Shown here in pieces: positions 44,294 through 54,252 of a stretch of DNA of 64,000 nucleotides (the first letter of the stretch is position 1; each line of letters begins with the position of its first letter). Under the pieces are notes generated by a model, which was not told the origin of the DNA, did not search any database, and was given only the letters and a program-made list of their open reading frames with translations. The stretch is taken from NCBI RefSeq assembly GCF_014201505.1, contig NZ_JACHEO010000003.1, forward strand, positions 186,001-250,000, given 5' to 3'. This stretch comes from Desulfoprunum benzoelyticum. GTDB lineage: Bacteria > Desulfobacterota > Desulfobulbia > Desulfobulbales > Desulfocapsaceae. The position numbers were made by a program, and so were the translations under genes.

Positions 44294-45601
44294 ATGAAAC
44301 ACATTCGTGTAGGTCTTATCGGCTTCGGCACCGTCGGCAGCGGTCTTGCCCGGACTCTGTTTGAACAGCAGGAACGGCTGCGCCGGAAGGTAGGCACCGA
44401 CATCGTCCTTGCCCGGGTCGCCGACATCAATATCAACGCACTCCCCGATCAGTTCAGCAACGTCATCCTCAGCCGCGATGCCAACGACATCTTCGCCGAC
44501 CCCACCATCGATATCGTCGTCGAACTGATCGGCGGCATCGAACCGGCCAGGTCCTTTATCCTCAAGGCGATCGCCGGCGGCAAGCATGTCGTCACCGCCA
44601 ACAAGGCCCTGCTCTCCATCCATGGCCGGGAAATCTTTGACGCCGCGGTGGCCAAGGGGGTGGAGGTCGGCTTCGAGGCCAGCGTCGGCGGCGGCATCCC
44701 GGTCATCAAATCGCTGAAGGAAGGACTGGTGGCCAACCGGATCGAGGCGATCCAGGGGATCATGAACGGCACCGCCAACTATATCCTCACCCAGATGACC
44801 GATCATGGCACCCCGTTTGCCGAAGTGCTGAAAGACGCCCAGGCCAAGGGCTTTGCCGAGGCCGATCCCACCTACGACGTCGAGGGCATCGATACCGCCC
44901 ACAAGCTGGCGATCCTGATGACGATCGCCTACGGCCTCCATGTCAAGCTCGACGACATCACCGTCGAGGGAATCAGCAGCATCCGCCCGATCGATATCGA
45001 CTTCGCCCGCGAATTCGGCTACCGGATCAAGCTCCTCGCCATCAGCCGCAACCACGGCGACCATGTCGAGGCCCGAGTCCACCCGACGATGGTCCCGGTC
45101 GACCACATGCTCGCCAACATCAACGGCGCCTTCAACGCCATCCAGTTCACCGGCGATACCGTCGGCGACGTCCTGCTCTACGGACTCGGCGCCGGGATGA
45201 TGCCGACCGGCAGCGCCGTCGCCGCCGACGTCGTCGACATCGGCCGTGACATCATCGCCGGTTCGATCAACCGGGTGCCGGCCCTGTCATACCTGCCGCA
45301 GTATATCGGCGAACCCGCCATAACCCCGATGAGCCGGCTGACCTGCCCCTACTATTTCCGGGTGACAGCCCTCGACCAACCGGGCGTCCTGTCGACGATC
45401 TCCGGCATCTTCGGCAAATATTGCATATCGATCAAGTCGGTCATGCAGAAGGGGCGCCGGAGCGATGAACCGGTTCATATCGTCTTCCGCTCGCATCGGG
45501 CCTCCGAGGAGGCAGTGATGCAGGCGGTCGCCGAAATCGACGCATTGGCCTGCTGCACCGATCCGACGATCAAGATCCGGATCCTCGTCGAAGACAACTA
45601 A
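44294..45601 (+). CDS. hom: Homoserine dehydrogenase
   Basis: This 435-residue enzyme reduces aspartate semialdehyde to homoserine on the way to threonine and methionine. The NAD(P)-binding motif is RVGLIGFGTVGSGLA. The core has GLMNGTANYILT-type sequence (IQGIMNGTANYILTQM) and AEADPTYDVEGIDTAHKLAI. A C-terminal ACT domain (YYFRVTALDQPGVLSTISGI) is the site of threonine feedback inhibition. The gene is followed 15 bases later by apgM, suggesting a short operon. The ATG at 44294 gives the usual N-terminus; one at 44282 is also in frame. Confidence 0.95.
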   Translation: MKHIRVGLIGFGTVGSGLARTLFEQQERLRRKVGTDIVLARVADININALPDQFSNVILSRDANDIFADPTIDIVVELIGGIEPARSFILKAIAGGKHVVTANKALLSIHGREIFDAAVAKGVEVGFEASVGGGIPVIKSLKEGLVANRIEAIQGIMNGTANYILTQMTDHGTPFAEVLKDAQAKGFAEADPTYDVEGIDTAHKLAILMTIAYGLHVKLDDITVEGISSIRPIDIDFAREFGYRIKLLAISRNHGDHVEARVHPTMVPVDHMLANINGAFNAIQFTGDTVGDVLLYGLGAGMMPTGSAVAADVVDIGRDIIAGSINRVPALSYLPQYIGEPAITPMSRLTCPYYFRVTALDQPGVLSTISGIFGKYCISIKSVMQKGRRSDEPVHIVFRSHRASEEAVMQAVAEIDALACCTDPTIKIRILVEDN

Positions 45602-45616
45602 CTGTTCGGAGTGTCA

Positions 45617-46837
45617 ATGAAATACCTGATCCTTGTAGGGGATGGCATGGGCGATTTCCCTCTCGATGAACTGGGAGGTCGAACCCCCCTCGAGGTCGCC
45701 GCCACGCCGACGATCGACGAACTGTGCCGCAACGGCGAGTTCTTCCTCAACCACACCGTTCCCGACGGCTACCCCCCCGGCAGTGATGTCGCCAACCTGT
45801 CGCTGCTCGGGTATGCCCCGGAACGCTTTTACACCGGTCGCGCGCCGCTGGAGGCCGCGGCGATGAACATCCGCCTGGCCGATGACGAGACGGCGTTCCG
45901 CTGCAACTTCGTGACCCTCGACCGGCCGGACGACAACCATGTCACGATGGTCGATTTTGCCGCCGGCCATATCTCCACCGTCGAGGGCCATGAGCTGATC
46001 GCCGCCCTGGAACGGGAGTGCGCCGACGACACCTTCCACTTCCACCCCGGAGTCAGCTACCGCAATCTCGTCGTCGTCAGGGGCGCGTACCCCGATCTCG
46101 CCACCGTCCCGCCCCACGACTGGATCGACAAGGATGTCACCGCCCATTGGCAGCGCTATCTGGGCGATCAAAAATGGCGGAACCTGCTCCTTCGGGTATC
46201 GGCCACCCTCGCCGCCCACCCGGTCAACCGGCAGCGGATCCGGGACGGCAAGAATCCGGCCAACGCCGTCTGGCTCTGGGGCGAGGGTAAAATGCCGACC
46301 GCCCCGACCCTGCAGGACCGCTACCACATCCGCGGCAGCATGATCAGCGCCGTCGACCTGCTGAAAGGGCTGGGGGTCATCGCCGGGCTGACGGTGGTCA
46401 ACGTCCCCGGGGCCACCGGCTATCTCGACACCAACTACGAGGGCAAGGCGCAGGCGGCGATCGCAGCCCTGGCGAGCGGGCAAGATTTCGTCTTCGTCCA
46501 TCTCGAGGCCCCGGACGAGGCCGGACATCAGGGTTCGGCCTCGGCCAAGATCCAGGCGATACAGGATTTCGACCACCGGATCGTCGGACCGATCATCGAC
46601 GCCCTCAGAGCCGCCGGGACCGAATTTCGCGTCGTCGTCACCATGGACCACTTCACCCCGATCTCCCTGCGGACCCACACGTCGGATCCCGTGCCCGCCC
46701 TGCTGTACGATTCGAGAGAGACCCAGCCGAAATCGGGCCGCCGGTTCACCGAAAAGGAATGCCTGCTCCACGATCAGCAACATAACAACTCTCTATCCGG
46801 AGCCGAGATCTTCATGGACAAGCTGTTCTGCCGGTAG
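45617..46837 (+). CDS. apgM: Archaeal-type phosphoglycerate mutase (ApgM)
   Basis: This 406-residue cofactor-independent 2,3-bisphosphoglycerate-independent mutase is of the alkaline phosphatase superfamily. The metal site begins YLILVGDGMGD, and the catalytic serine region is PPGSDVANLSLLGY. Further signatures are YTGRAPLEAAAM and VHLEAPDEAGHQG. GGAG lies five bases before the ATG. It is common in archaea and in Desulfobacterota. Placement after hom and before a thioesterase gene suggests one transcript; the link of a phosphoglycerate mutase-like gene with homoserine dehydrogenase is seen in delta-proteobacteria, where the protein may be a homoserine kinase-like homologue. This alternative is not excluded. 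Confidence 0.85.
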   Translation: MKYLILVGDGMGDFPLDELGGRTPLEVAATPTIDELCRNGEFFLNHTVPDGYPPGSDVANLSLLGYAPERFYTGRAPLEAAAMNIRLADDETAFRCNFVTLDRPDDNHVTMVDFAAGHISTVEGHELIAALERECADDTFHFHPGVSYRNLVVVRGAYPDLATVPPHDWIDKDVTAHWQRYLGDQKWRNLLLRVSATLAAHPVNRQRIRDGKNPANAVWLWGEGKMPTAPTLQDRYHIRGSMISAVDLLKGLGVIAGLTVVNVPGATGYLDTNYEGKAQAAIAALASGQDFVFVHLEAPDEAGHQGSASAKIQAIQDFDHRIVGPIIDALRAAGTEFRVVVTMDHFTPISLRTHTSDPVPALLYDSRETQPKSGRRFTEKECLLHDQQHNNSLSGAEIFMDKLFCR

Positions 46838-46846
46838 GATTGCGCC

Positions 46847-47284
46847 ATGGATGAAGCAAAACACAAACATATCCATCGCTGCACCTGTCGCGTCCTCTAT
46901 GGCGATACCGACGCCGCCGGCATCGTTTACAACGCCAACTATCTCAGGTACTTCGAAATCGGCCGGACCGAACTGATGCGGGAATGGGTCTGCTCGTATC
47001 GCGACATCGAAAGGATGGGCATCGTCCTGCCGGTGACGGAATGCTACACGCGGTTCAAGGCCCCGGCCTTTTACGACGATCTGCTGGTCATCGAGACGAC
47101 GGTCAGCGAGTTGAAAAAGCTCACCTGCCGCTTCAACTATCGGATCTGCCGCCACGACCCTGAGGCCGAGCGCCTGCAGTTGCTGGTCAAGGGGTACAGC
47201 GTCCACGCCTCCGTCACCCGTGAGGGCAAACTCACGCCTTTGCCGGTCGATATCGTCGAAAAGCTGCAGTCAGTCCTGTCCTGA
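46847..47284 (+). CDS. YbgC/4-hydroxybenzoyl-CoA thioesterase family protein
   Basis: This 145-residue hotdog-fold acyl-CoA thioesterase carries the active-site signature RVLYGDTDAAGIVYNANYLR, including the catalytic aspartate. The family cleaves short acyl-CoAs, and members near tol-pal genes are called YbgC. No tol-pal gene is near, so the symbol is left out. It follows apgM by nine bases. Confidence 0.88.
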   Translation: MDEAKHKHIHRCTCRVLYGDTDAAGIVYNANYLRYFEIGRTELMREWVCSYRDIERMGIVLPVTECYTRFKAPAFYDDLLVIETTVSELKKLTCRFNYRICRHDPEAERLQLLVKGYSVHASVTREGKLTPLPVDIVEKLQSVLS

Positions 47285-47342
47285 GAGGAGTGGACGGATT
47301 GTCGGAAGAAGGTGGAGGCCAGCAGTTGGTCCCAAATTAGCC

Positions 47343-47370
47343 TTGACATTCCAACCTGACGGAGTATATT
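47343..47370 (+). promoter_or_regulatory. Promoter of the initiator tRNA gene
   Basis: A perfect TTGACA (47343-47348) is spaced 16 bases from TATATT (47365-47370), 13 bases before the tRNA 5' end. This is a strong stable-RNA promoter. Confidence 0.8.
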
Positions 47371-47382
47371 GGGGCCTCTTAA

Positions 47383-47459
<77 letters not shown>

Positions 47460-47467
47460 AATATTTC

Positions 47468-47505
47468 AAGGGGTTACAAGATCAATTCTTGTAACCCCTT
47501 TTTTT
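47468..47505 (+). terminator. Terminator of the initiator tRNA gene
   Basis: An AAGGGGTTACAAG arm and its complement enclose ATCAATT, followed by a T-run to 47505. The hairpin begins nine bases after the CCA end. Confidence 0.92.
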
Positions 47506-47686
47506 ATCCAGAATTCTTTCCACACAGAAGCTCTCCTGCAAAATCATGTGCGCCGTTCAATCGAATACCGGCTCAACGGAGGCAGCCGTGAGCGGGCTAT
47601 GCCCGTAATATGAATCTGACCACCAAGGCTCGGGCAGATCTCCGTCTGCGATGCCGGCGACAACCGCCCTCGTCTGCCGCCGCAGA

Positions 47687-49573
47687 TCATTCATGGGTCA
47701 CGCGGTAGACCTCTTCAATTGTCGTGATTCCCTGGAGCACCTTCATCGCCCCATCCTGGCGCAGCGTGACCATGCCCTCGGCAACGGCCTGCTGCTTGAT
47801 GAGATTGGCGTCGGCAGTGTTGAGGACCAGACTTTTCATCGACTGACTCATCAGCAGCAGTTCAAAGATGCCGCACCGTCCCCGAAAACCGGTATGATGG
47901 CATTTGCTGCAGCCGCGGCCCCGATAGACCTTGCGCCCCGAGCCGACAATGCTGTCATCGAGGCCAAGTTTGGCCAGTTCCTCCGGCAGCGGGGTGTACT
48001 CCTCCTTGCACTGAACACAGATCATCCGCACCAGTCGCTGGGCGAGGATGGCGTTGATCGACGATGACAGGAGAAAGGGCTCGATACCCATGTCGATCAA
48101 CCTGGTGATGGCGCTGGCGGAATCGTTGGTATGGAGGGTCGAAAACACCAGATGCCCGGTCAGGGCCGACTGGATCGCGATTTCAGCCGTTTCCAGATCC
48201 CGGATCTCACCGATCAGGATGACATCCGGGTCCTGGCGGACGATCGACCGCAGACCGGAGGCAAAGGTCAGATCGATCGCCGGATTGACCTGGACCTGTC
48301 CGATCCCGCTGATCTTGTACTCGACCGGATCTTCGATGGTGATGATATTGATGTCGGTCTTGTGAATTGTCGTCAGGGCGGCATACAGCGTCGTGGTCTT
48401 GCCCGAGCCGGTCGGGCCGGTTACCAGGACAATGCCATGCGCCGCATGGATCTCTTCGGTGAACGGCTGCAACCGGTCTTCCGGCATGCCGAGTTCAGTC
48501 AGGGATATCAGCACCGACGATTTATCAAGCAGACGCATGACGACCCGCTCCCCGGCCGAGGTCGGCAGGGTCGAAACACGAACGTCGACCTCCTTGTTGC
48601 CGATCTTCAACTCGATCCGGCCGTCCTGGGGCAGCATCTTGACATCGATCTTCAGCTTGGCCAGGATCTTGATGCGCGACACCAGGGCCGACTGGACATG
48701 TTTGGGCGGACTGAGCATGTCGTAGAGGATCCCGTCGATCCGCTGCCGGATCTTGAGGCTGTTGGCATACGGCTCTATATGAATGTCAGAGGCATTGTTC
48801 CGCACCGCCTGCGAAAACATGAAGTTCACCAAACGGATTACCGGTTCTTCGCTGGTGTCGTCCAGCAGGTCGCCAACCTCCTCAATCGCTGAAAACAGGG
48901 CCTCGGGATCTTCGTCATGAATCTCCTGCATGACCTCTTCAGCGGTATTGTGACTCATGTCATAGGCGTAATTGATGCTGTTCAGAATCGACTGGGAGGG
49001 GCAGAGGACCGCCCGGGCCGCCTCCCACCCGAGAATTCGCCGCACATCATCGAGTTCCTGATACAGGAAGGGATCATTGATGGCGATATAGGCATCGTCG
49101 CCATAGGCAACCGGAACGATCTTGAATTTTTTCAGGAACCCGATGGTCAATCTGGAGGTGAAGTCACTCTGGATCTCGGTGGGAAGGACCGAAACATATT
49201 CCATGTCGAACTGGATCGCCAGGGCCTCCAGCAGGTCCGCCTCGTCGATCTCCTTGTGCCTGATGAGGATGTCACCGATGCGGCCGCCACCGGCGGCCTG
49301 ATCTTCGAGGGCCGCCTGGAGGGCGGCGTTGGAAATGTATCCTCTGTCGACGAGCTGCTCGCCAAGCATCTTCGCGTGGTATGACGCGGCGCCGGGTGTT
49401 TCCTCGCCGGCGACGGTTTCAGCCCGTGAAGTCCCCCCTATCTCCTCGACGACAAGGGTGGTATCGATCTCACACAAAAATATGCTTTTGCATTTCGGGC
49501 ATTTGACATGTCTGCCGACATACAGATCATCAACTGAACCTTTCAATCCGCAGTGGGGGCATTCCATTTTCAT
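47687..49573 (-). CDS. gspE: Type II secretion ATPase GspE with N-terminal zinc ribbon
   Basis: This 628-residue protein powers pseudopilus assembly at the cytoplasmic face. It opens with a zinc ribbon (CPHCGLKGSV and VKCPKCKSIF), which is an addition to the usual N-terminus, then an N1E-type domain (GEQLVDRGYISNAALQAALE). The ATPase core has VTGPTGSGKTTTLYAAL (Walker A), PDVILIGEIRDLETAEIAIQ (Walker B region) and the CxxC metal motif (CVQCKEEYTPLP, CSKCHHTGFRGR). The start ATG at 49573 is eight bases after GGAG. It is the last gene of the operon. gspF is missing here. Confidence 0.93.
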   Translation of the reverse strand: MKMECPHCGLKGSVDDLYVGRHVKCPKCKSIFLCEIDTTLVVEEIGGTSRAETVAGEETPGAASYHAKMLGEQLVDRGYISNAALQAALEDQAAGGGRIGDILIRHKEIDEADLLEALAIQFDMEYVSVLPTEIQSDFTSRLTIGFLKKFKIVPVAYGDDAYIAINDPFLYQELDDVRRILGWEAARAVLCPSQSILNSINYAYDMSHNTAEEVMQEIHDEDPEALFSAIEEVGDLLDDTSEEPVIRLVNFMFSQAVRNNASDIHIEPYANSLKIRQRIDGILYDMLSPPKHVQSALVSRIKILAKLKIDVKMLPQDGRIELKIGNKEVDVRVSTLPTSAGERVVMRLLDKSSVLISLTELGMPEDRLQPFTEEIHAAHGIVLVTGPTGSGKTTTLYAALTTIHKTDINIITIEDPVEYKISGIGQVQVNPAIDLTFASGLRSIVRQDPDVILIGEIRDLETAEIAIQSALTGHLVFSTLHTNDSASAITRLIDMGIEPFLLSSSINAILAQRLVRMICVQCKEEYTPLPEELAKLGLDDSIVGSGRKVYRGRGCSKCHHTGFRGRCGIFELLLMSQSMKSLVLNTADANLIKQQAVAEGMVTLRQDGAMKVLQGITTIEEVYRVTHE

Positions 49574-49747
49574 CGCCGGACTCCCGCCGGGACAGGCATC
49601 CCGATATTCCCCGCCGTTTGCCCCCATAGGTCGCAGGCGACAGTCCCATCAGCCGAATCGTGCCGTATGTTCATTTGTACTGGCATACTCCAACAATATC
49701 CTTCCGTCCCTTTCTTCCGGGTGTACACAGAGATCTGCGCCGCAGTT

Positions 49748-52051
49748 TCACATCGTCCCACCCGTGGTTGGATCAGGGAGACGAGGCGACACCTTCCGCT
49801 GACCGTTGTGCTGCAATTTTTCAATATTGTCCCGGGCAATCTGCACCAAAGGCATTCCCTGTTTGCTGGGGTCTGTCGAGGTGGGCGCGACCGATGCCGT
49901 TCCGGTAGCAATGACCGCCTGATACATTTTGACTGCCTCCGCCGGTTTTTTCTCCGATTCGTAGACGACGCCGAGGTTGAGCAGGGCGTAGGGATTCTTC
50001 GGATCATTGTCCAGCGCCTTGACGAAAAATTCCTTCGCCACCTGATAATTGCCCTTCGCCAGCTTCTCAAAACCCATTTCGGTCAAGGCCAGACTGTGCT
50101 CGGCATTCACGACCTTCCGGCCCTTCTCATGCAGCTGCGGCACCTCCCTGCCGACCTCGCCTTCCTTTTTCAGGGTCATACTGGACAGGTCCGCAGGGTT
50201 GCGGATGATGTGCGGGGTGATGAAGATAAACATGTTGGTCATGTTGCTGCCTCTGGATCTGCTTTTGAACAGATGCCCGAGCACAGGGATATCGCCCAGG
50301 ATCGGGACACTCCATTCCCCGCTGGTGGACTCCTGACCAATGATGCCGCCAATGACGACGGTATCGGTATCGTTGAGGATAACTGTCGTTTCCGCGGTCC
50401 GCTTGAAGGTCGTCGGACGATATTGATCAGCGGCATCCTGGGCCTTCAGTTTGATAACCTCGGTCTTGATCTCGAGGCGCAGCGTATCCGCCAGACTGAT
50501 GTGCGGGGTGATCGTCAGTTTCGTCGACACATCCTTATACTCATACTGGGTATAGTCCTGTTCGGCCTGAGTGGTGTTCTGGCTTGTAATGTAAGGAATA
50601 TTCTCACCGACGCTGATTTCCGCCTTTTTGTTGTCGGTAGTGAGGATCTGCGGCGTCGATATGATGTCGATAGAGCTGTCGTTTTTATACGCCCGGAGGA
50701 TAGCGGCAATATTCGGGAAGGTCACACCGCCGATCTGAATCCCCTGTTTCAGGACACCGAAGGAATAGCCGGTGGGTAAAGCGGGGTTTGTACCGTCAAT
50801 CCCGTCGATCATATTGTACGAAGGATTGGTGTTGCCGCTGAAACCCGTCACCAATCGCCCTGTGGCATCATCGAATATTCCTCCAGCTATCCATTGCACC
50901 CCGACCTCGAAGGCTTTATCGGTATCGACCTCCATGATCAAGGCCTCCAGGTAGACCATGCGCCGGGGGATATCAAGCTTTTTGATAACGTCCTCAATGA
51001 CCCGGTACTCTTCCTTCGATGCGGTAATGACGAGGGAATTGGTCTCGGTATCGGCAGTTATCTTGACATCCTTGGAGATCGCCGGCATCTGCAGGCTGGC
51101 GTCATCCTTACTGCCGGATTTGGTGGCCTCAGGCAGGACATTGAGGACCTTGATCAACTCGGCGGCACTGGCATTCTGGAGATAAAAGACATGAATATTG
51201 CCTTCTCCCCGCTCGACCTCCGTATCAAGCTTCGCGGCCAGGTCCCTGATCCGTTCAATGTCGGCGGTACTGGCGACCACGACCAGGGAATTGATCCTCT
51301 CATAAGGCACAACCTTGATCGATGACGCCGCTGCTACCGCATCTTTTCTGGCTCCAGACTGCTGATAAATGGAGCTCAGGACCTTGGCGACCGCCTCCGA
51401 GGTCGCGTGTTTCAAGGGGATAACCGCCATGTCCTCCTGGAAGAATTCGACGTCGATGGCCTCGATGATCGCCAGCAGCCGCTGCATGTTGGACAGTGTT
51501 TCCGTGATGATCAGGATACCGGATTGGGTGTGGGCGACCATCACGGAGGTTTTGGAAACCAGCGGCGTCAGCACTTTTTTCATTTCTTCCGGCGAACTGT
51601 ATTTCAGTGGTATCAGCTGGGTCACCACCCGGTCCTCCGGCGCTGCGGTGACGGCGTTGATCTGGGTATCGATATTCTGGGATCGGGCCTCTGCCGACGG
51701 CAATATCTTGATGATCGAACCGGCAGCGACGGTGGTGTAGCCGTGAACGTCGAGGACCGATTCAAAGACACGGTAGGCCTCGTCTTCCGAGATCTTCGTC
51801 GGGGAAACGATCGTCACATTGCCCTGCACAGACTTATCGACAACGAAGTTTTTACCCGTCAATTCACTTATATATTTTATAAACACCCGGATATCGACAT
51901 TGTCGAAATCAATGGTGATAAACCGCTGGTGGACATTTTCGCCAGGTGGCTGATCAACTTCGGCCGTTCCCTCAACCCCATAAACCGGTACGTTTGTCAG
52001 ACCGATGAAGACGATGAAGACGAGCAGTATCTGGAAGAGTATTCGATTCAT
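49748..52051 (-). CDS. gspD: Type II secretion secretin GspD with TPR tail
   Basis: This 767-residue outer-membrane channel protein has a signal peptide (residues 1-25), N0 domain (ITIDFDNVDIRVFIKYISEL), N1-N3 domains (TVAAGSIIKILPSAEA) and the secretin core (TLTP-type VSTKLTITPHISLADTLRLE, TVVIGGIIGQE, VPILGDIPVLGHLFKSR). After the secretin domain, at about residue 660, a TPR-like region begins (FEKLAKGNYQVAKEFFVKAL, NPYALLNLGVVYESEKKPAE) and runs to the end. Secretins normally end with an S-domain or stop, so the TPR is unusual and may bind a pilotin or a peptidoglycan protein. A Pro/Gly tail follows. Its ATG stands 12 bases after gspC. Confidence 0.92.
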   Translation of the reverse strand: MNRILFQILLVFIVFIGLTNVPVYGVEGTAEVDQPPGENVHQRFITIDFDNVDIRVFIKYISELTGKNFVVDKSVQGNVTIVSPTKISEDEAYRVFESVLDVHGYTTVAAGSIIKILPSAEARSQNIDTQINAVTAAPEDRVVTQLIPLKYSSPEEMKKVLTPLVSKTSVMVAHTQSGILIITETLSNMQRLLAIIEAIDVEFFQEDMAVIPLKHATSEAVAKVLSSIYQQSGARKDAVAAASSIKVVPYERINSLVVVASTADIERIRDLAAKLDTEVERGEGNIHVFYLQNASAAELIKVLNVLPEATKSGSKDDASLQMPAISKDVKITADTETNSLVITASKEEYRVIEDVIKKLDIPRRMVYLEALIMEVDTDKAFEVGVQWIAGGIFDDATGRLVTGFSGNTNPSYNMIDGIDGTNPALPTGYSFGVLKQGIQIGGVTFPNIAAILRAYKNDSSIDIISTPQILTTDNKKAEISVGENIPYITSQNTTQAEQDYTQYEYKDVSTKLTITPHISLADTLRLEIKTEVIKLKAQDAADQYRPTTFKRTAETTVILNDTDTVVIGGIIGQESTSGEWSVPILGDIPVLGHLFKSRSRGSNMTNMFIFITPHIIRNPADLSSMTLKKEGEVGREVPQLHEKGRKVVNAEHSLALTEMGFEKLAKGNYQVAKEFFVKALDNDPKNPYALLNLGVVYESEKKPAEAVKMYQAVIATGTASVAPTSTDPSKQGMPLVQIARDNIEKLQHNGQRKVSPRLPDPTTGGTM

Positions 52052-52063
52052 AACGGTTTTGAT

Positions 52064-52765
52064 TTATTGTGAAGGTTGTCCCGGAATAGGGGTATACGTT
52101 CTCCGATTCGGTCGGATTATCCTGGGGCGCCCTCCGGGAGGAGGTGATTGCGAGGCCTCGAGATCCTGCGGCTGCGGCGCGACTGTCCGGCCTCCCCCGC
52201 CCGGTAACGTCTGCCCCTGTCGCGCCGCAGGAGAAGCCGCTGCTGGAGGTGGTATCGACGGTGTATATTTGGCGGCCTCGGTCATATCAAGGACTTCATC
52301 CCTGCCGTTGGAGGTCAAGACAATTTTTTTTCTCAGAATCTCTTTGACCACCGCCCCCTGCACTACGTCACCCTGCTGATATATATCCTGGTTCTTCGTA
52401 TCTTTTTCCAGGACAATCGCCCTGCTCTCCTCGCCGCTGCTGACGATGGTCCCCATCAGAACCAGCGACAGAGAGGTCGGCTGCAGATCCGCAGCCGACT
52501 GGTTCCCGGCTGATTTCGTTGCAGCGGCGGAAGGCGGCGGCCCAAAGAGATTGCGTTGAAGGACCTTGCGCACATTTTCCTCGGCGGTGCGTTGCGTCGC
52601 CGACGATTCCACCTGTTTCCGCACCGGCACCTGGGCAACAACCGCGGTTTTTGCGACCGGGGCTCGCAGTTTCTTCTCAACCACCGTATACAATCCCTCA
52701 ACCGCCAACACACAGGCGAGGGTGATCAGCAACAGAGAAAGAAAGGTTGAGATCCGGATTTTCAT
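52064..52765 (-). CDS. gspC: Type II secretion protein GspC
   Basis: This 233-residue inner-membrane protein has one N-terminal helix (residues 6-26), then an HR-type domain at about 85-170 (LSLVLMGTIVSSGEESRAIV, QQGDVVQGAVVKEILRKKIV). A Pro/Gln/Gly-rich tail follows, with no PDZ domain, which is often present in GspC. GspC links the secretin to the inner-membrane platform. It lies between gspN and gspD, 12 bases or fewer from both. Confidence 0.85.
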   Translation of the reverse strand: MKIRISTFLSLLLITLACVLAVEGLYTVVEKKLRAPVAKTAVVAQVPVRKQVESSATQRTAEENVRKVLQRNLFGPPPSAAATKSAGNQSAADLQPTSLSLVLMGTIVSSGEESRAIVLEKDTKNQDIYQQGDVVQGAVVKEILRKKIVLTSNGRDEVLDMTEAAKYTPSIPPPAAASPAARQGQTLPGGGGRTVAPQPQDLEASQSPPPGGRPRIIRPNRRTYTPIPGQPSQ

Positions 52766-52776
52766 GGTGCTGAACC

Positions 52777-53664
52777 TCAGTAACCAAACTGGAATGCCGG
52801 CGTCTGTAAATTTCCGGCAATCTGAAAGGGAATCGTCGTTTTTTTAAATTGCTTCTGTAAAAATATCAGTTCATTACGAACAGTAATATTTTCTCGCATA
52901 TACGCTGCCTGCAGGGCAAAATCTCCCTTGGCGCTCACATTACTGAGGTACCAGGGGGTGATCATCTGTACCATGCCGGTGAAATCAGCAGTCATTTCAT
53001 TGCCATTGGCCTTCCCTTTGGTGATCTGCAACCGGCGCTTATCATACTGGATATGCATCTCGACCTGCTGCAGATCAATCTCCTTCATGGCGAGAACCGG
53101 TTGCATCAGCGCGATTCCGCCTTCCCGCAGCTTCACTTTACCGACCGCTTTTCCCTCAAGATACTGATTGACGACGGCCGAATAGGTTCCGGTGTAATCA
53201 AGTCGACCCGAGATCTTTCGTTGCAGTGTATCGTGCACCGGTTGTATCGCCGACAGGTCGACATTCCGTATCGTCAACGGGTCCAGGGAAAAGTCATTAT
53301 TGCCCTGTCCGGTCTGCAACACCCCGTCGAAATGGCCGGCATAGCCCTGCCCGCTGACAACGAATGTCCCACCGAAATCTCGCCATCGGGAAGACAGCTT
53401 GAGCGAGTTCAGCTCGAACAGCGGTGTGTTCTCCCCGTTCGGCAATGAAAATTTAACCGTATCAAAGCGGAGATTGAACGGGAATGCATAGGTGATTTTT
53501 CCTATCGTGCACTTTGTGCCATTGAACAAACCCTCAGCCTTCCTGGTGCAATACTCTTTAAACTCCTGCGCTGGAAAGCGGACATACAGCAACACCGCAG
53601 TCAGCACAAGCGCATAGCTGCAATAGAAGAACCATCGAAGACTCGCCGCCGATCCTGTTCTCAT
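52777..53664 (-). CDS. gspN: Type II secretion protein GspN
   Basis: This 295-residue protein has an N-terminal membrane helix (residues 10-29; WFFYCSYALVLTAVLLYV) and a long periplasmic beta-rich domain of GspN type (LRFDTVKFSLPNGENTPLF, LDYTGTYSAVVNQ). GspN is an accessory part of the inner-membrane complex and is absent from many systems. Its start overlaps the gspM stop by four bases. Confidence 0.8.
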   Translation of the reverse strand: MRTGSAASLRWFFYCSYALVLTAVLLYVRFPAQEFKEYCTRKAEGLFNGTKCTIGKITYAFPFNLRFDTVKFSLPNGENTPLFELNSLKLSSRWRDFGGTFVVSGQGYAGHFDGVLQTGQGNNDFSLDPLTIRNVDLSAIQPVHDTLQRKISGRLDYTGTYSAVVNQYLEGKAVGKVKLREGGIALMQPVLAMKEIDLQQVEMHIQYDKRRLQITKGKANGNEMTADFTGMVQMITPWYLSNVSAKGDFALQAAYMRENITVRNELIFLQKQFKKTTIPFQIAGNLQTPAFQFGY

Positions 53665-54248
53665 GCCCCAGCCTTTTCGGTATAGGTGACAATCTGCATG
53701 GTCACGTCGATATATCCTTTGGTCTTGCCGTTTTCCTGAATCGCAAGGCGTCGAAGACTGACAACATTTTCAGTCGATTCAACGAGCTTGAGGAAGTTTA
53801 CCAGCCCTTCGAGCGTTGTCCCCTGCAATTTCAACTCAACCAGCGATTCCTGCAGAGAACCTTCACCGGTTGCGACCGAAGGCTTCATGTACTGGATGGT
53901 ATCCTTGATTTTTGCCTGATCCGCCATCCTGTCCACATACGTAAAAAGAGCGAAATCACGGGATCTTTTTGCCAAACGGTCTCTGATTCCTCCTTCCCGT
54001 TTTTTAATCAGCAGATAGTCTTGACGTAATTTCTGTATCTGTTCCAGATCCTTCTGCCGTTGCTGAACGGAATGCTGCAGCCGGGCACGGGCGTCAACGT
54101 AAGGGGAAAGAAGGAGTTGATAGACCAGAAAGAGCAGTAGAAAGATCGACACGCCCAGCAACAGAATTCTCTGCCGGTACTCCAGTTCGTCGAATCCGCT
54201 TTTCTCGCGGAGAGTCTGCAGGTTCAGATATGACGGGAGTGTTCTCAT
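53661..54248 (-). CDS. gspM: Type II secretion protein GspM
   Basis: This 195-residue protein has a short cytoplasmic segment, one membrane helix (residues 27-45; ILLLGVSIFLLLFLVYQLLL), a coiled coil (55-100), and a ferredoxin-like C-terminal domain typical of GspM/PilO (SLQESLVELKLQGTTLEGLV). It binds GspL in the inner membrane. It lies four bases after gspL and overlaps gspN by ATGA. Confidence 0.85.
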   Translation of the reverse strand: MRTLPSYLNLQTLREKSGFDELEYRQRILLLGVSIFLLLFLVYQLLLSPYVDARARLQHSVQQRQKDLEQIQKLRQDYLLIKKREGGIRDRLAKRSRDFALFTYVDRMADQAKIKDTIQYMKPSVATGEGSLQESLVELKLQGTTLEGLVNFLKLVESTENVVSLRRLAIQENGKTKGYIDVTMQIVTYTEKAGA

Positions 54249-54252
54249 TCTG

